Shown in pieces: positions 1 to 11,697 of a stretch of DNA of 64,000 nucleotides. The stretch's first letter is position 1. Each line of letters opens with the position of its first letter. Below the pieces are notes generated by a model. It saw only the letters and a list, made by a program, of their open reading frames with translations, searched no databases and was not told the DNA's origin. Made by a program: the position numbers and the translations under genes. The DNA is taken from NCBI RefSeq assembly GCF_033568475.1, contig NC_133122.1, positions 149,682,861 through 149,746,860 on the forward strand. The letters run 5' to 3'. The DNA is from Henckelia pumila. Lineage: Eukaryota > Streptophyta > Magnoliopsida > Lamiales > Gesneriaceae.

Positions 1-814
1 CCCATGGATTTTAAATCCATTTGATTGTTTGGATGAATATATGTGGGGCAAATTTCAAATCCATTCCTTGCTAATCCAAGTAGATGATGTTAATTATGAT
101 GAATCCATCCACGGCTAGCCCATGTAGATACAATGTATATTATGATGGATTTGAAATAATCTCAAGATAGGTATAGTTTCAAAATCATCCTTTCAATCCC
201 CCCAAATCAAATCCTCCTATCCAATTCAAATCCTTACATCCAAGTGCAACCTTAATTTATGTTATCTGGCTATGTTATGGTACTGAAGAATATCATCCGA
301 CTTGCAATGGGTTTTTTTAGTATTTTGAAAAGACATAATCTTTTGTCTACATTGGAGTGTTAAATCTCGTAATCTAGCTAAGAATGTCAAGCTAGTATCC
401 GTATTTAGGTGCTATGAGCCTATGACTATTAGTCGTCTTGTTTGGACTGGTGCAAGAATAGTTGAATCAATATTTTTTTTATATGATTCTGCGGAGCATG
501 CACACTTAATTTTCAGTTAAATGATAAGAACAAATTGCCTAGGCAGGTGATTGTTTTGGGTATCATATTTTGAATAGAAAGTGTATAGTATATTAATAAT
601 AAGGGTTTTTCAAATTTTGTTGACTTTCGACCGCCTCGCCCGTCCGTCAGCCTCACCCATCTCGCCTGCCTCGTTGCCCCAGCTTACCTTTGACCGCTTA
701 AGGCAAAGGCGGCGCAGTGGATGGGTGGGTAGCGGCTGCCATTTAGAGCAGTGGTTATTCGCCAGAGAAGAATCATCATACTAATATCTTCTTGTCATGG
801 TACAACTGCTGCAG
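1..814. other. Non-coding DNA, probably HisRS intron, with MITE-like repeat
   Basis: No HisRS exon is recognisable upstream of about 815, so this is probably intron, or unrelated DNA if the gene copy is truncated. Bases about 1-250 have a repeated ATTTCAAATCC / GGATTTGAAAT style and look like a degenerate MITE, but no target duplication was found. Bases about 610-745 are unusually GC-rich (CGACCGCC, GCCCGTCCG, GGCAAAGGCGGCG) for this AT-rich region and may be a separate repeat insertion. Confidence 0.4.
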
Positions 815-2187
815 AGAAACTTGGGGATTCAGTGGAAGCAATTGCTGAACTGAAGACACTATTTTCACTTGCTGAGAGCTATGGTTTCTCTGAGTGGATT
901 CAATTTGATGCGTCCGTTGTACGTGGTTTGGCCTACTATACTGGAATTGTTTTTGAGGTAAAATTTCACAAATTTCGCATATGTTAATAGGTAAATGCAT
1001 GGATGTGGATATCCCATTTATGAGGTGTAAATATTCATCTAAAATATTGGCTTAGAGTTTTGAGTATTTTGAGTATCCTATGAGTCCGCAGGCGGACAGC
1101 ATCATGAATATTGTCATTTTTTCGATCGCATGTTGCACTTTACATCGTGGAATTTAAGCAAGTACATAATGTGGTAAATGTGGGCTGGAATGTGGATTAT
1201 TCTTTGTTTCAATATGTGACCATCATTGACTTATGCAGGGATTTGATCGAGAAGGAAAGTTGCGAGCAATTTGTGGTGGTGGCCGATATGATAGATTGCT
1301 CTCAACCTTTGGAGGTGATGACATTCCAGCATGTGGCTTTGGTTTCGGAGATGCTGTTATAATAGAAGTGAGTAATTCTTTGATCACTGCATTATAGTCG
1401 ATATATAATGTATAAATGCATAGTTGGTACTTGGTATTAATCTTCCACATTTAACTGTTGCATTAAACAATACAGACCATCTTTTGTTGTCTTTCAACCT
1501 TCCTAACCTTTGATTTGGTGTGTGATTTAGCTGCTTAAGGAGAGGCAACTTCTACCGGAACTTAACCTCCAGGTAGAAAACATCATCTGTTCGTTGGATC
1601 CGGATCTGCAAGGTGCAGCATCTGCAGTTGCTGCTAAACTCAGGGAAAAGGGTCAAAGCGTCGACTTGGTCTTGGAAAATAAACCTCTGAAATGGTACAT
1701 AATTTTACACTGATTACCTTAAGCTTCTTGTTATCATTACTTTTGACCCGAGTATCTGACAACCCTAACATCCGTGCGATGCCCTCGAGCTTGTGAGTAT
1801 GTTGGAAGTCGGTCTCCAGAAACCTCAATAAGTGGAATCTGAATCAAGTTATTTTTAGTAGTGTCGATTCTGGAATCGAGTGATGCCCATTCCCAATCCT
1901 GGCTAGATGGGACGTGACACAATCTGAGGCAGTCCCAGTACACATCAATTAGACTTATGATTACTACCATCATGTGGGTCGAATTTACTGTATCCTGTTT
2001 CAGTATATGGTTACCAGAGATTTTCTTGTTTGCTCGATAATTTTGCAGGGTATTTAAAAGGGCAGCACGCATAAATGCTCGAAGGCTTGTACTAGTAGGG
2101 AATGATGAGTGGCAAAAGGGCATGGTTAAAGTCAAGATTCTTGCATCTGGGGAACAGTATGAGGTCAAAGTCGACGATCTTGAGTGA
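815..2187 (+). CDS. Histidyl-tRNA synthetase, organellar type (3' exons only)
   Basis: Charges tRNA-His with histidine; the closest remembered relative is the Arabidopsis chloroplast/mitochondrial enzyme At3g46100. Exons: about 815-957, 1239-1367, 1531-1694 and 2049-2187 (stop TGA), all with GT-AG introns and matching phases. The first exon has the class II signature [14 protein letters not shown]; the second has [12 protein letters not shown] and [10 protein letters not shown], the histidine-binding motif 2/3 region. The last two exons form the C-terminal anticodon-binding domain, ending VKVDDLE. No stop or frameshift is seen in about 191 codons. The first acceptor is uncertain: AG at 813-814 or 815-816. 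The catalytic N-terminal half and any transit peptide lie upstream of the window or are missing; 1-814 shows no HisRS exon, so a long intron or a truncated copy are both possible. Confidence 0.9.
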
Positions 2188-3116
2188 CACAGGTTGGTTT
2201 CACCTAAAAAATTTTGAGCACAAGCATCCCTCTTGCCTCCATCGACTTGTTGAATCAATTAAGTCCGGGTTAGTATGAGTTGCCAAATGGCTGAATTTGC
2301 ACATTGATGTGATTATTTCATAGAAATGGTGAAGTATTTAGTTCATCTGCAAATTTGATGTGCTTTGTTACTTGAATTGAAAAGTTATGAATCAAACACG
2401 AGGGATCCCCACATGGATTGTGCCACATATTGTCTCATATATCCATAAACCTGTGAAGCACATATAGTGAACATACAAGTTATATAAAGAATGGAAAATG
2501 TTTACTTTCTTCTTGTGTATCTGTATTACATTCCAGGTTTATATGTAGGAAAAAGTGTACAAAATGTGTAGGGGCCTTCGATGGAGAAAAATTATTGGGT
2601 TCGGGTAGTTTTAAAAAAATTTAACCCGAACCCGCATTACAAATTTCGAGTTGGTGTCGGGTTTTGTGCATTACCTAACCAATATCGGGTACTCGGAAAA
2701 TTTTTATTTTTTAACTGTAGTGTCTTAACTTCTCGTTGAAGAATATGATGTCTTTATTTTCTCCATCAAAAAAGAAAAACCACCACCTGAGGTATTACTA
2801 GGGTAGCGGTTAAGCTGTTAAGGTGGGCTTCCTTAAATTGAGGGAATGATTTTTTCCCTGGATGACCCTCGGATGGCCGTAAAACTGCAACCCAATTTTT
2901 CGGTTCGAATATCCATCTAGACACACAAACTCTTGTGAAATGACAGTCAATTTTAGACAGATTTTCTATTTGACTTTACACGTGAAAAATTATTATTTTT
3001 TATAGTAAAAATATTTTTTTATTGTAGATGTGGGTCAAAAAAGACCCGTTTAACGGACATAAATTTCTGATATCGTTTTACAATGGATTTATTTTCAACC
3101 CTATCTCACGCCTATT
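2188..3116. other. HisRS 3' flank, no gene seen
   Basis: AT-rich downstream sequence. A short stretch near 2595-2700 alternates GGGTTCGGGTA and AACCCGAACCCG, resembling the GGGTT-rich ends of plant hAT MITEs, but no clean terminal repeat or target duplication was found there. No coding region is supported. Confidence 0.5.
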
Positions 3117-3437
3117 TAGAGGTGTCAAAATGAGCTAGACCGGTAGGTTGACACATCTCGCCATACAAAATAGGTGGGTTGCGTTGACAATTCCTCAGCC
3201 CACCTAAAAGGTGGGCTGTCCCGTCCCGCCTAATGGTGGGTTGCGGGTTGGCCCGTTAACCGGTCAAATTACATGTAGGTTCACTGGGTTGGCATGTCCC
3301 GTCACTTAAAATAGATGAGATGAGTTGGTGTTTTTCAACCCGATTAAAAGGTGGGCCGTCCTGACCCGTCTCGCCTAATGATGGATTGCGACGAGTTGTG
3401 GGTTGACCCGTCCCACTAGTTCGTTTTGACATTTCTA
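3117..3437. mobile_element. hAT-type MITE, 321 bp, with 8-bp target duplication
   Basis: Terminal inverted repeats are TAGAGGTGTCAAAATGAGCTAG on the left and its imperfect reverse complement ending GTTTTGACATTTCTA on the right. The 8-bp direct repeat CGCCTATT flanks it at 3109-3116 and 3438-3445, the length typical of hAT insertion. The interior is GTGGGTTG / GCCCGTCCCGCC repeat, with no coding capacity. Confidence 0.88.
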
Positions 3438-3445
3438 CGCCTATT

Positions 3446-5831
3446 ACATCTCGAATGAGATATAAAGCCTTTTTATTTTTATTTTCCTCAATGCATTATA
3501 AATAAAATAAGAGATTCCCACCAACTTTTTTCTTTCTTATTTTTTTTTGTTGGTAGTGGAAAATAATTGGAGCTTTATTTGTTTGGCACTTGAAGTACAG
3601 AATCATGTTTGGATGCACATACACACATGAATAAAAAGAAGGCACCAAAATCAGCTGTGCAAATTTAGATAATATATTTAAATTAATGGTGGATTAACAA
3701 AGAAAAAGATGAAGAGTTTCATAACCTATAATAGGAAAAAAAATCATGAGGGATATAAGAGAAAATTTACAATGAAAGCTGCATATTTATAGATAAATAA
3801 ATAATATATATTCTTGGTGAGAGCTGATTATTTAAATTCGATAAGATTGATACAAAATTATTTTGTATCATATTGAATTTACTATCATAGATTTATTTTA
3901 ACATTTTCCAAACTTTAAAGTAAATAAATTTCCATGACGTGGTGGTCGGTGATATTTTTGAAAGAAAAAAATTCCTGAAGTCACGCTGCATAACATCATA
4001 GATAATCTCGGGCTAATTGCATTAATCTCCTTCGTGAAAAGTTTAAAAGACATAAATATTTTTTTTATTCTTCTGAATCTCCCAATAAATTATTTTTATA
4101 TTGTATTCGTTTTTTTAGAATACTATATATTCTATTCTAATCTTATAGATTATATAGAAAATCATGTCATTAAAAAATTATATAGTATGAAATGAAGAAG
4201 GATAATTTAACAAAACAAATAACATCGTTAAACTCATGTATCAAAAAATATAGTTGTCAAATTAAATGATATTTGATTCCTTTTCGTTCTACAATGGAAG
4301 CACACGCTCACACCCATGTAATGGCAAGTGGGAAGGATATTGTTCAGCATGTACATCTTAGGACATTGCTTGGAATGAGGTGATAATGCAATAAACATTC
4401 TCATCTCATTGATCGTATTTATGTTTTTTTTATGACTATTGGAAAATAGCGATTCTCATGTTTTGAGAATAGTTTTTCTATCCATTTTGAATGGGAATGG
4501 TTATTCTCATTTTTTTTTTTATTTTTGTAAAAATTATATATATATAATTTATTTCAAATAATCTACGTTTATATTAATATAATAATAATTTATTATATAA
4601 ATAATACATTATTATATAATTATTTTGTTATTATATAATAATTATTATTTATTAATAATTATTAGTATTATGATTTATTTATTTAGCTATAATTATTATT
4701 TATAAAATTATTATTTATTATTAAAAAAGTATATTATAATTATTTAATACTATTATAAATAATATTAAAAAATTATAATTATTATCAAAAGATCGGAGAA
4801 TTATCGACGCCTCGAAACAATCAAGGGTAGGTTTAGATCGCCCAAAGTAGGACGTCTCAACGCGCCAAGAGGATGCCTGGATTTCCAGGAAGCAAGGGGT
4901 GCACTGTGACACGCAAAATATTGTGCCCTAGCGCGCAGAGCTCTGTCTAGAATTCCAGACAGTGTGTTGGAACGAGCGAAAAGTTGCGCCCCAGTGTCAA
5001 TAGTTCTGTTCCACGAACTTGTAAGAATTTTTCGAGTTTCTCTGATATCTTTTCGTCTTGTTAACGATTTTTGGTGGTTTCTTCAGATCTTTTGATCCAA
5101 GTAATGGAAAAAAATATTATATCATGTTGAAGAGTTTTCCTTTCCCTCTACAGAAAAAAAAAGTTATATCATTTTATGGTTGTAAAACTTGTGATTTGTA
5201 GTGCTACTGTCGTAAGTTGTAAGCCGTTATATCTTAAAAGACGGTTGTCATATCACGTGAGCACCATATGCAGGCAAATTCGTTTTAAGAACAAAAAAAA
5301 TTTATTGCCTCAACTTCAAATTTGCTAACATGTTTTTTTAGTCTCGTTATATTCAAGTTGCAGATCCCGAAAATATATTGGAGAAATTCACACCAACAGT
5401 GCAAAGATACACATGTAGAGACACGTGGATATACAAGAGAACAAATACCATGGGCAATGCAAAGACACACACATAGTGGCTGGTGAACAATAGATTGCAC
5501 AATGCATACACCGGTTAATTCCATGTTTCTCATATATCAGATCCAACAACTATTTTTTTCTTCACGCGTGATGTTCATATCCGTGTACATCTCGGTGTCA
5601 ATATTAATTCATGTTTTTTTTATATCATATATAGTTAATATTACAAGCACGCTAAATACTATATATTGTATTCTACTCTTATAAATTACATTGAAACTCA
5701 TGCCACCGAAAAATCATATGGTCATATTATAATGGAAAGTCATTAAATTAATAAGGATATATCTTTTTTTTTAAAAAAAAAACACGAAGAAAAAGAAAAC
5801 AAATGAAGAAGTAACAATTCTAAACTAATAG
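3446..5831. other. AT-rich intergenic DNA, no gene seen
   Basis: Short ORFs only, none with recognisable motifs. Around 4360-4510 GAATGAG and CTCATTC / GAATGGGAATGG words suggest an old MITE. 4550-4790 is extremely AT-rich TTATTATA-type sequence followed by a GC-richer patch to about 5000. Nothing functional can be supported. Confidence 0.5.
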
Positions 5832-5978
5832 GAGAAATATATTTTTGGTCCTGCTATTTGTATTTTTTTCATTTGTGGTCCTGTTAATGATTATTTTGTA
5901 TTTTCAGTTATATATGTAGCTTGCATTATTTTTTTTATTTTTGGTTTTGTTAATGTGAACTTGCAATTTTAGTCATGT

Positions 5979-6029
<51 letters not shown>

Positions 6030-6335
6030 CTTTTATCATTTAACTTATATTTGCTTTTATTTTCGGTTCTTTTGTGATATGAAAACATGATAGAATCTGA
6101 AAAAAATATATATATCAAAATAAAAATAGCATATAAGTTAAATGACTAAAAATAAAACAATATACAAGTTACAGGAACACAAATAAAAATTCACCGTAAC
6201 ATGATCAAAGTTGAAAAAAAAAACATGCAAGTTATAAGACTGAAAATACAAAATCATTGTTAATTAATGGAACCAAAAATAAAATATATATATACAAATA
6301 ACATGATCAAAAATGTAATTTTTCCTAAATTAATG
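5832..6335. mobile_element. Fold-back repeat with (AT)n centre
   Basis: The left arm (about 5832-5985: TTTTGGTCCTG, ATTTTGTATTTTCAGT, TAGCTTGCATT) reads as an imperfect reverse complement of the right arm (about 6165-6335: ATGCAAGTTATAAGACTGAA, AATACAAAATCATTG, GGAACCAAAAATAAAA). The arms are 150 bp or more and enclose an (AT)n run at about 5983-6025. It has the shape of a non-autonomous fold-back or MITE-like element; target duplication and superfamily were not determined. Confidence 0.65.
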
Positions 6336-6474
6336 TATCAAAAGCTATAGTTTCCTACGAAGCGATTCATTTTCATTCTTCCATGAAAAATCGAAGCCAA
6401 CACACTCAATGGCAGGTGGAAAAAAAAATGGTTCAACGCATATATTTTGGTGTCAATAAATTAGTAATTTATAA

Positions 6475-7195
6475 TTCAGTCTTCAAACCTAAACATAAAT
6501 CAGTTATCAGTCCCTGTCAGAAAAAAAACTTTGTTTAAACTCCCTGAGCCCACATGTTTTGTTTCGGATGAATTCGGTACAAAACATGAAAAATATGGTA
6601 CAAGTATATGATAATTGAGTATCAATTATTTCAAATCTGGTATTAATTTATGATTTTTGAGTACTCAAATATGTAATCAAATATTAATATAATGACACAT
6701 TTGTTTTCTTTAGATGATAATCGGTACAAAATATTAGAAATACGGTACTAATATATGGGATTTTGAGGATCAAATGTGTTAGATCTGGTACAAATATATG
6801 ATTTTCGAGTACTAAGAAAATATTGATATTAATAACACATTTATCTTATTTGAATGGAAATCGTTACAAAACATTGAAAATATGATACTCATATATGATA
6901 TTTGAGTACCCAATGTGTTAGATCTGGTACAACTATATGATTTTTTGAGTACTCAAATATATGTTGCAAGTTCACATTAATAAAAATGTTTAGATTGTAT
7001 ACTCAAAATCTTATTTTTTGTACTCGATCTTGAACAATTAGTGCTCAAATATCATGTACTTGTACCATATTTTCAATGTTTTGTACTCAATTTTATCCGA
7101 GAAAAATAATGTGGGCCCAGGGAATGCAAACAATTTTTTTTTTGACAAGGGGCTGATTCTTAATTTGACTTTTGTTTTAGGGACTGAACACCAAT
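6475..7195. mobile_element. Fold-back element with internal ~140-bp tandem repeats
   Basis: Terminal arms of about 150 bp are inverted copies: left CAGTCCCTGTCAG, CTCCCTGAGCCCACATG, GGTACAAAACATGAAAAATA; right TATTTTCAATGTTTTGTACT, ATGTGGGCCCAGGGA, TGACAAGGGGCTGA. Between them a unit beginning CGGTACAAAA and containing GATTTTTGAGTACTCAAATA recurs three times, at about 6573, 6720 and 6861. No coding sequence. The ends and target duplication are not exact. Confidence 0.65.
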
Positions 7196-7199
7196 TCAC

Positions 7200-7675
7200 T
7201 CATAAATCAGGTTTGTTATACCATAAATAGTTGAATTGCAAGCATAAATACCATGGAAGCACGAAAAAAACACATGTAGCAACAAATGAACATAAGATTG
7301 CACAACGTATATATCTCGGTGTCAATAATTCAATAAAAATTGATTAGGCTTATCCGGTTGATCAATGCATCCCCTCAAATAGATGGTTGGGTTGGAAATT
7401 CAAATGGTCGGCCAGTTTGCCTTAAGTAGTGTTTGAGAGAGTTTTTACAAAGCATTTTTCAGCTTTTCTTTCACAAAATTTTAAATTTTGTGAAATAAAA
7501 ATTGAGAAGTACTCTGGAAGCTCGCCAAAACACTACCTTACCCCCCAAATAGTAGGTTCAGGTAGTTGTTGGTTGACTCACTTTGTTAGTCTATTTTGAC
7601 AACTCAATAACTCACTTTGCTAGTCTATTTTTCAACTCAATATGCTTTGACTGAGATATCATTTTCTGATGAGAT
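7200..7675. other. Intergenic or degenerate retroelement sequence
   Basis: AT-rich with short direct repeats (ACTCACTTTG, TTAGTCTATTTT). It leads into the env-like relic ORF, and its 3' part may belong to that element, but no reading frame longer than noise is present. Confidence 0.35.
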
Positions 7676-7839
7676 GATGATGAGGCTTCTCTTGCTCAAG
7701 TACTAGACAGTCTCAAGCAAGCCAAGAACTTCATCTTTGTGCCTTCTAGCACTGTTTCTAATTATGAACTAGACGGGAAAATGCTCAAAGAATTTGCAGA
7801 TAACATGCCTCAATACTTTGAGAGTGCGTCTTCTACATT

Positions 7840-9855
7840 TGTAACGCATCGAATTCATCTTAATTGAGTTTATTTGAGATAATCGGAGATTACAAAGTTC
7901 AAGAGCCGATTTGTTTTTTATCAGGATCTATTTTGCAATTTTGGATTTTTCAGGGACTAAAACGTAAATTGATGGATTGTTATATTATTAGACTTGACCA
8001 AGTCTTCTCCACTTCATCCCCTCCATCGTTTCTCTCCATTAGAGGCGCTCCCCAAGTTCTTCAAGCTTTGTGATTTTGGTTTCTGCTCGATCCGTCCGTT
8101 AGAATTTATTTCTGAAGGTAGATTAGCGATCACGGCATCGAGAGCTTCGTTCTATAGTAGGTATTTCTCCAATAAGTTGCACTTCTATTTTTGGAAGTTG
8201 TTAGAATTGATTGAGTTCGGTTATGTTGTTCTTGAACAAGTTCTTATCGCTTATTCTCAGTCGGTTTTGAATTAGAGCGTCGTTCGGAATTGTTATGATT
8301 TTTGAAAGTCTAATTCGGAAAAGGTATGTTTTGTGATTTGTTGGAATCAGATTGTTGTTGTTGCTTTAGCTTTGATTTGAATTGTTTGCAATGCTGTACT
8401 GTTGTCTAAGTTTTCGGTTTGATCAGTTTATGACCGTTATGCCGCCGGTTTAAGTTTTGAGATTTAGAACCGTTTGAATCGTAGAACTTTGGCAATGGGT
8501 TTGTTCGTCGTTATTGATCATCTTTTGCCTCCGTACAGATTCGTTTGGAGTTTGTCGAGCCCAGAGTTAGCAGCAGTCGATCCCGAAGAGTTGGACAAAG
8601 AGCGGTAAATAGTTTACCTTGAGCAATGTTGTTGTTTAGGCTGTATAGTTTTTGATATAACCTTTTATTATAGATTATCCAGATTTGGAGCTATTCGTAT
8701 TGAAAGGTACAAACAGACATTGTTTAGCGGGATAGCACATTCGAGACAGTTGGTTCTTGAGTTTCCCTTAAATCACATACTTGCATCAATACTTGTTCTA
8801 GAATGTGAGACTTGTATTTTGTTGTTTGAGTTTGTTGTTATATGGCTTAATTATTTATGTTTTCTTATGCATTCATCTTAGCCAAACCTTTGATTTCAGC
8901 GGGCAGAATGGCTTTTTTTATTTAGACATTTTGGGGGCTATACTACGAGTGGTCTGGGTTGTAGAAGTTCACCTAGCGTCAGCATACTCCTTATATTCGC
9001 ACAAAGTCTAGGGGATTGGGATACGTGACACCACCTCGATTGGGAGAGTCGGTGAGTTGTTACGTGATCTCATCCTCGGGATCCCAAAAGCATAGCAGCA
9101 ATCTCTTGTTTATCAGAGTTGATATCCCGATTTTAAAGACATGCATTTCATTTGTCTTAACATTGAATATGTTGTCTTGATATCATGTTGTTGATATATT
9201 ACTTGTTATTGCATGTTATGTTGTTTTTTCTGGGAATATCATTCTCACCGGAGTTATCTGGTTGTTGCTTTGTTTTGTATGTGTACTTGGCAACAGGTGG
9301 GGCAGGATCAAGTCAGCAAAGACCTGGTTAGCATCAAGAGTGAGAGATAAAAGTGGGACTCGGTTTATAAGTCATTTCAGCATGTCAATCTAGTTTATAT
9401 TGAAGCATGTTTAGAACTCGAACTTGGTTGATGTTTGTAGTTTCTATTATTCGAATATTGTGGATTGAATGTTGTCGTTGCATGTATTATGAACCTTTTT
9501 ATGCATTGAATGTATTGGACTTGAGATTTGGCAAGTTTTTCTGCTGTGTTTTTAGTCATGTGCTGTCACCGCTCGATCGATAGAGTTTGACCGATCGAGC
9601 GATGAACTTTGAACCATGTTTTTGTTTTGCAGAAAAGTTGCCCGCTCGATCGGTTGAATCATACTGATCGAGCGGTGCTAGATTCGTTCGGGCAGTGAGT
9701 TTGCAAATCCTTGCTCGCTCGATCGGTTGAATTTTACCAATCGAGCGAGGTCCTTTTCAAATTTTTATTTTTATTTTTATTGCTTTTAATCTTGGATCTT
9801 GTATGGTTAATCATTGTTTAATCCGAGATTAGATGTTTAAAACTGAGGTCTCACA
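7840..9855 (+). mobile_element. Solo LTR, gypsy-type, 2016 bp
   Basis: Starts TGTAACGC and ends GGTCTCACA, the TG...CA ends of an LTR. Flanking pentamers ACATT (7835-7839) and ACATC (9856-9860) form a target duplication with one mismatch. No primer site, gag or pol follows, so only the LTR remains. It sits inside an env-like ORF whose reading resumes after it. Length, TGTAA start and position resemble the solo LTR at 38814-52601 and long Tekay/Del-type LTRs, but lineage is inferred. It carries three hairpin repeats near its 3' end. Confidence 0.8.
9562..9755. repeat. Three 73-bp-spaced hairpin repeats in the solo LTR
   Basis: Perfect 10-bp inverted arms occur three times: CGCTCGATCG/CGATCGAGCG at 9570-9579 and 9592-9601, CCGCTCGATC/GATCGAGCGG at 9642-9651 and 9666-9675, and CTCGCTCGAT/ATCGAGCGAG at 9714-9723 and 9740-9749. 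The shared core CGCTCGAT starts at 9570, 9643 and 9716, exactly 73 bp apart. Loops differ, but each contains GGTTGAAT- or GAGTTTGA-like sequence. Confidence 0.9.
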
Positions 9856-10839
9856 ACATCTGAGGATGATTAGTTTGATGAAGAAAAAATTGGCTCGGAA
9901 GATGGCGATGAGTTTGGTGATGAAGCCATTGCTGGTGAAGACAATGACGTTGAGGATGATTTTCCCAACATCACAGGCAACACAGATGCTACCGATTATG
10001 ATCTTTCCATTACTTTCTCAAAAAACTATTTACATAATGTTGCTGTTGTGTAGCCTGTATATGTAAACCTAGGCATGATTGATGAGAAAAACATAATTGT
10101 GGATGCCTATGACAAGTATAATTTGGTTAAATTTCTGAAGGCTCGAAAGTTATTCTCCACTGTTTCTGCAGTTGTTCCTTACAGTCGAAGATCTATTTTG
10201 GAATTCTTTGCCAACATCACTGTAAGTGTAAGTGATGAACAATCTACCAAGTTTTGCAGAGTGTTTGTGCGTGATTTTTTTTTAATTTTTGTATTCAACA
10301 ATGCAACAATCGATGTTGTTTATGACATGCCTGATGTGGAAGGAGAAGGAATCCACCCAGATATTCATGAAGTGGTTGTTGTACTCACAAGAGAACTGAT
10401 CAAATAGTTTCATGGCAACTTTTCTGTTGCACACCTCACTTCTTTTTACTTTGTACTACACAAAACAATCGTGAGGAACTAAACTCCATCGACAAACAAT
10501 ACTTTGGTCACCAGGACACAGGCGTTTGTGTTGTTTGATATAGGGACTGGAAACCCTTTCAATTTTGGCAAGTTCATGTTCAACAAGTCCTTCAATTTAC
10601 TGATGGATGACTCAAATATAACAAATGGTCTTTTCCATCTCTCATATATGGAATTTTGGAGTCACAACTCACAAGATTTCATCCGTGATATTTAAGAAAC
10701 TCTCTCTGTGCTGCCTGAGGATTTAAAGATTGATCTTGCTTTGTTGAAGGGGAATATGAAAAATAGACCTATCATGGTTTGAGACCGGTGTTGTGCCCGA
10801 TTTTGTCAACACGGATCAAGTTCCTTCTAACACCGTGCC

Positions 10840-11030
10840 CCCCACTGCATCTCTAGCGACTATTTGGCCATAAGACACCGCACACATATATATATACTTG
10901 CGCATAATTATCTCCATAATTATTTGTTTGTTTATTTATTCGTGTTTTTCTAATTCCGTTATATGTTGTCGTTATTCGTTGGTGTTGACAACACCACACA
11001 TAACACTAACTCTTACACGAATTTAAAAGA
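10840..11030 (+). mobile_element. Fragment of an old SIRE-like copia LTR
   Basis: TTTGGCCATAAGACACCGCA, CTTGCGCATAAT, TCTAATTCCG, GGTGTTGACAACACC and TAACACTAAC occur in the same order as in the 3' third of the copia LTRs at 42098-42240 and 47360-47490. The sequence is diverged and truncated. It lies just 3' of the env-like relic, as a 3' LTR would. Confidence 0.65.
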
Positions 11031-11108
11031 TAAATATGTCAGCACAATATCTCTTTCACTACGGTAATAATTGCAACTCATTTTAACTTCAGATTAACCC
11101 ATTGCAAC

Positions 11109-11269
11109 TAGGGGTGTAATCGAGTCGAGTCGAGTAGCACACTACTCGAGCTGGAGCTCGACTCATATTTAACTACTCAAGCTCGAGCTCGATCGAGTAG
11201 TAAATTTCGTGCTCGAGCTCGAGCTCGTATATAATTCGAGTACTCGAGCTCGACTCGTTTGCACCTCTA
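11109..11269. mobile_element. hAT-type MITE, 161 bp, built of CTCGAG/GAGCTC words
   Basis: Terminal repeats TAGGGGTGTAA and (reverse) TTTGCACCTCTA. The 8-bp direct repeat ATTGCAAC flanks it at 11101-11108 and 11270-11277. The interior is almost entirely GAGTCGAG, GCTCGAGCTCGA and similar palindromic words. Non-coding. Confidence 0.88.
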
Positions 11270-11277
11270 ATTGCAAC

Positions 11278-11659
11278 CGAGAAAATCTTGTAAACCTTAT
11301 CTTTCCATTGATAAAAATGAATTTATGTTATAAATATCGGGACACAGCAATATTAAATGTTGCAGTGTTTGAGCTTCTAAAAACAATGTTGCAATCTTTG
11401 TTTGTTCGTTTGTTTTTGAGAAAAGTCAGATCATGTACGTATTCAATGTTTCTTAATGAGCCCAACAGTGCTGTTTGACCACAAAATGTTCACAATTATT
11501 CGTAATTTACAGTCTAATTTATTATCCCCCATCTCAAACATGTAAGATTATCAATATTTTTTCAAATATATTAATAATATTACCGAAAAATAAATTTCAC
11601 AAACAAATTTTTTATTTTATTTTTTATAAGTGTTTCAAAGCCTTGTAAATATGAATACG

Positions 11660-11697
<38 letters not shown>

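Larger units (their letters stand above)
7676..10760 (+). pseudogene. Relic env-like ORF of a plant retroelement, split by a solo LTR
   Basis: Two coding remnants, about 7676-7839 and 9856-10760, flank the solo LTR at 7840-9855. The 3' part has an acidic stretch rich in E/D, then a block with LVKFLKARKLFSTV, FCRVFVRDF, TPSTNNTLVTRTQAFVLFDI and NPFNFGKFMFNKSFNLL. From memory this pattern belongs to the env-like or transposon-protein ORF found 3' of pol in some plant retroelements, including SIRE-type copia. Stop codons at about 9871 (the first right after the LTR), 10053, 10405 and 10693 make it non-functional. A downstream patch resembles the 3' end of the SIRE-like LTR at 41477, supporting that lineage. 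A host gene is less likely. No membrane role can be inferred. Confidence 0.55.

Noticed and set aside
581..784. ORF upstream of the HisRS exon as a transit-peptide exon
   Set aside because: Pro/Arg-rich, but it has no start context, no donor in a matching phase and no similarity to HisRS; the GC-rich patch looks like repeat DNA.
1737..2258. 173-codon minus-strand ORF
   Set aside because: Covers HisRS intron and last exon in antisense with no motifs.
10075..10407. 110-codon ORF as a host gene
   Set aside because: It is in frame with neighbouring broken env-like retroelement sequence and next to an LTR relic, so it was treated as part of the relic.
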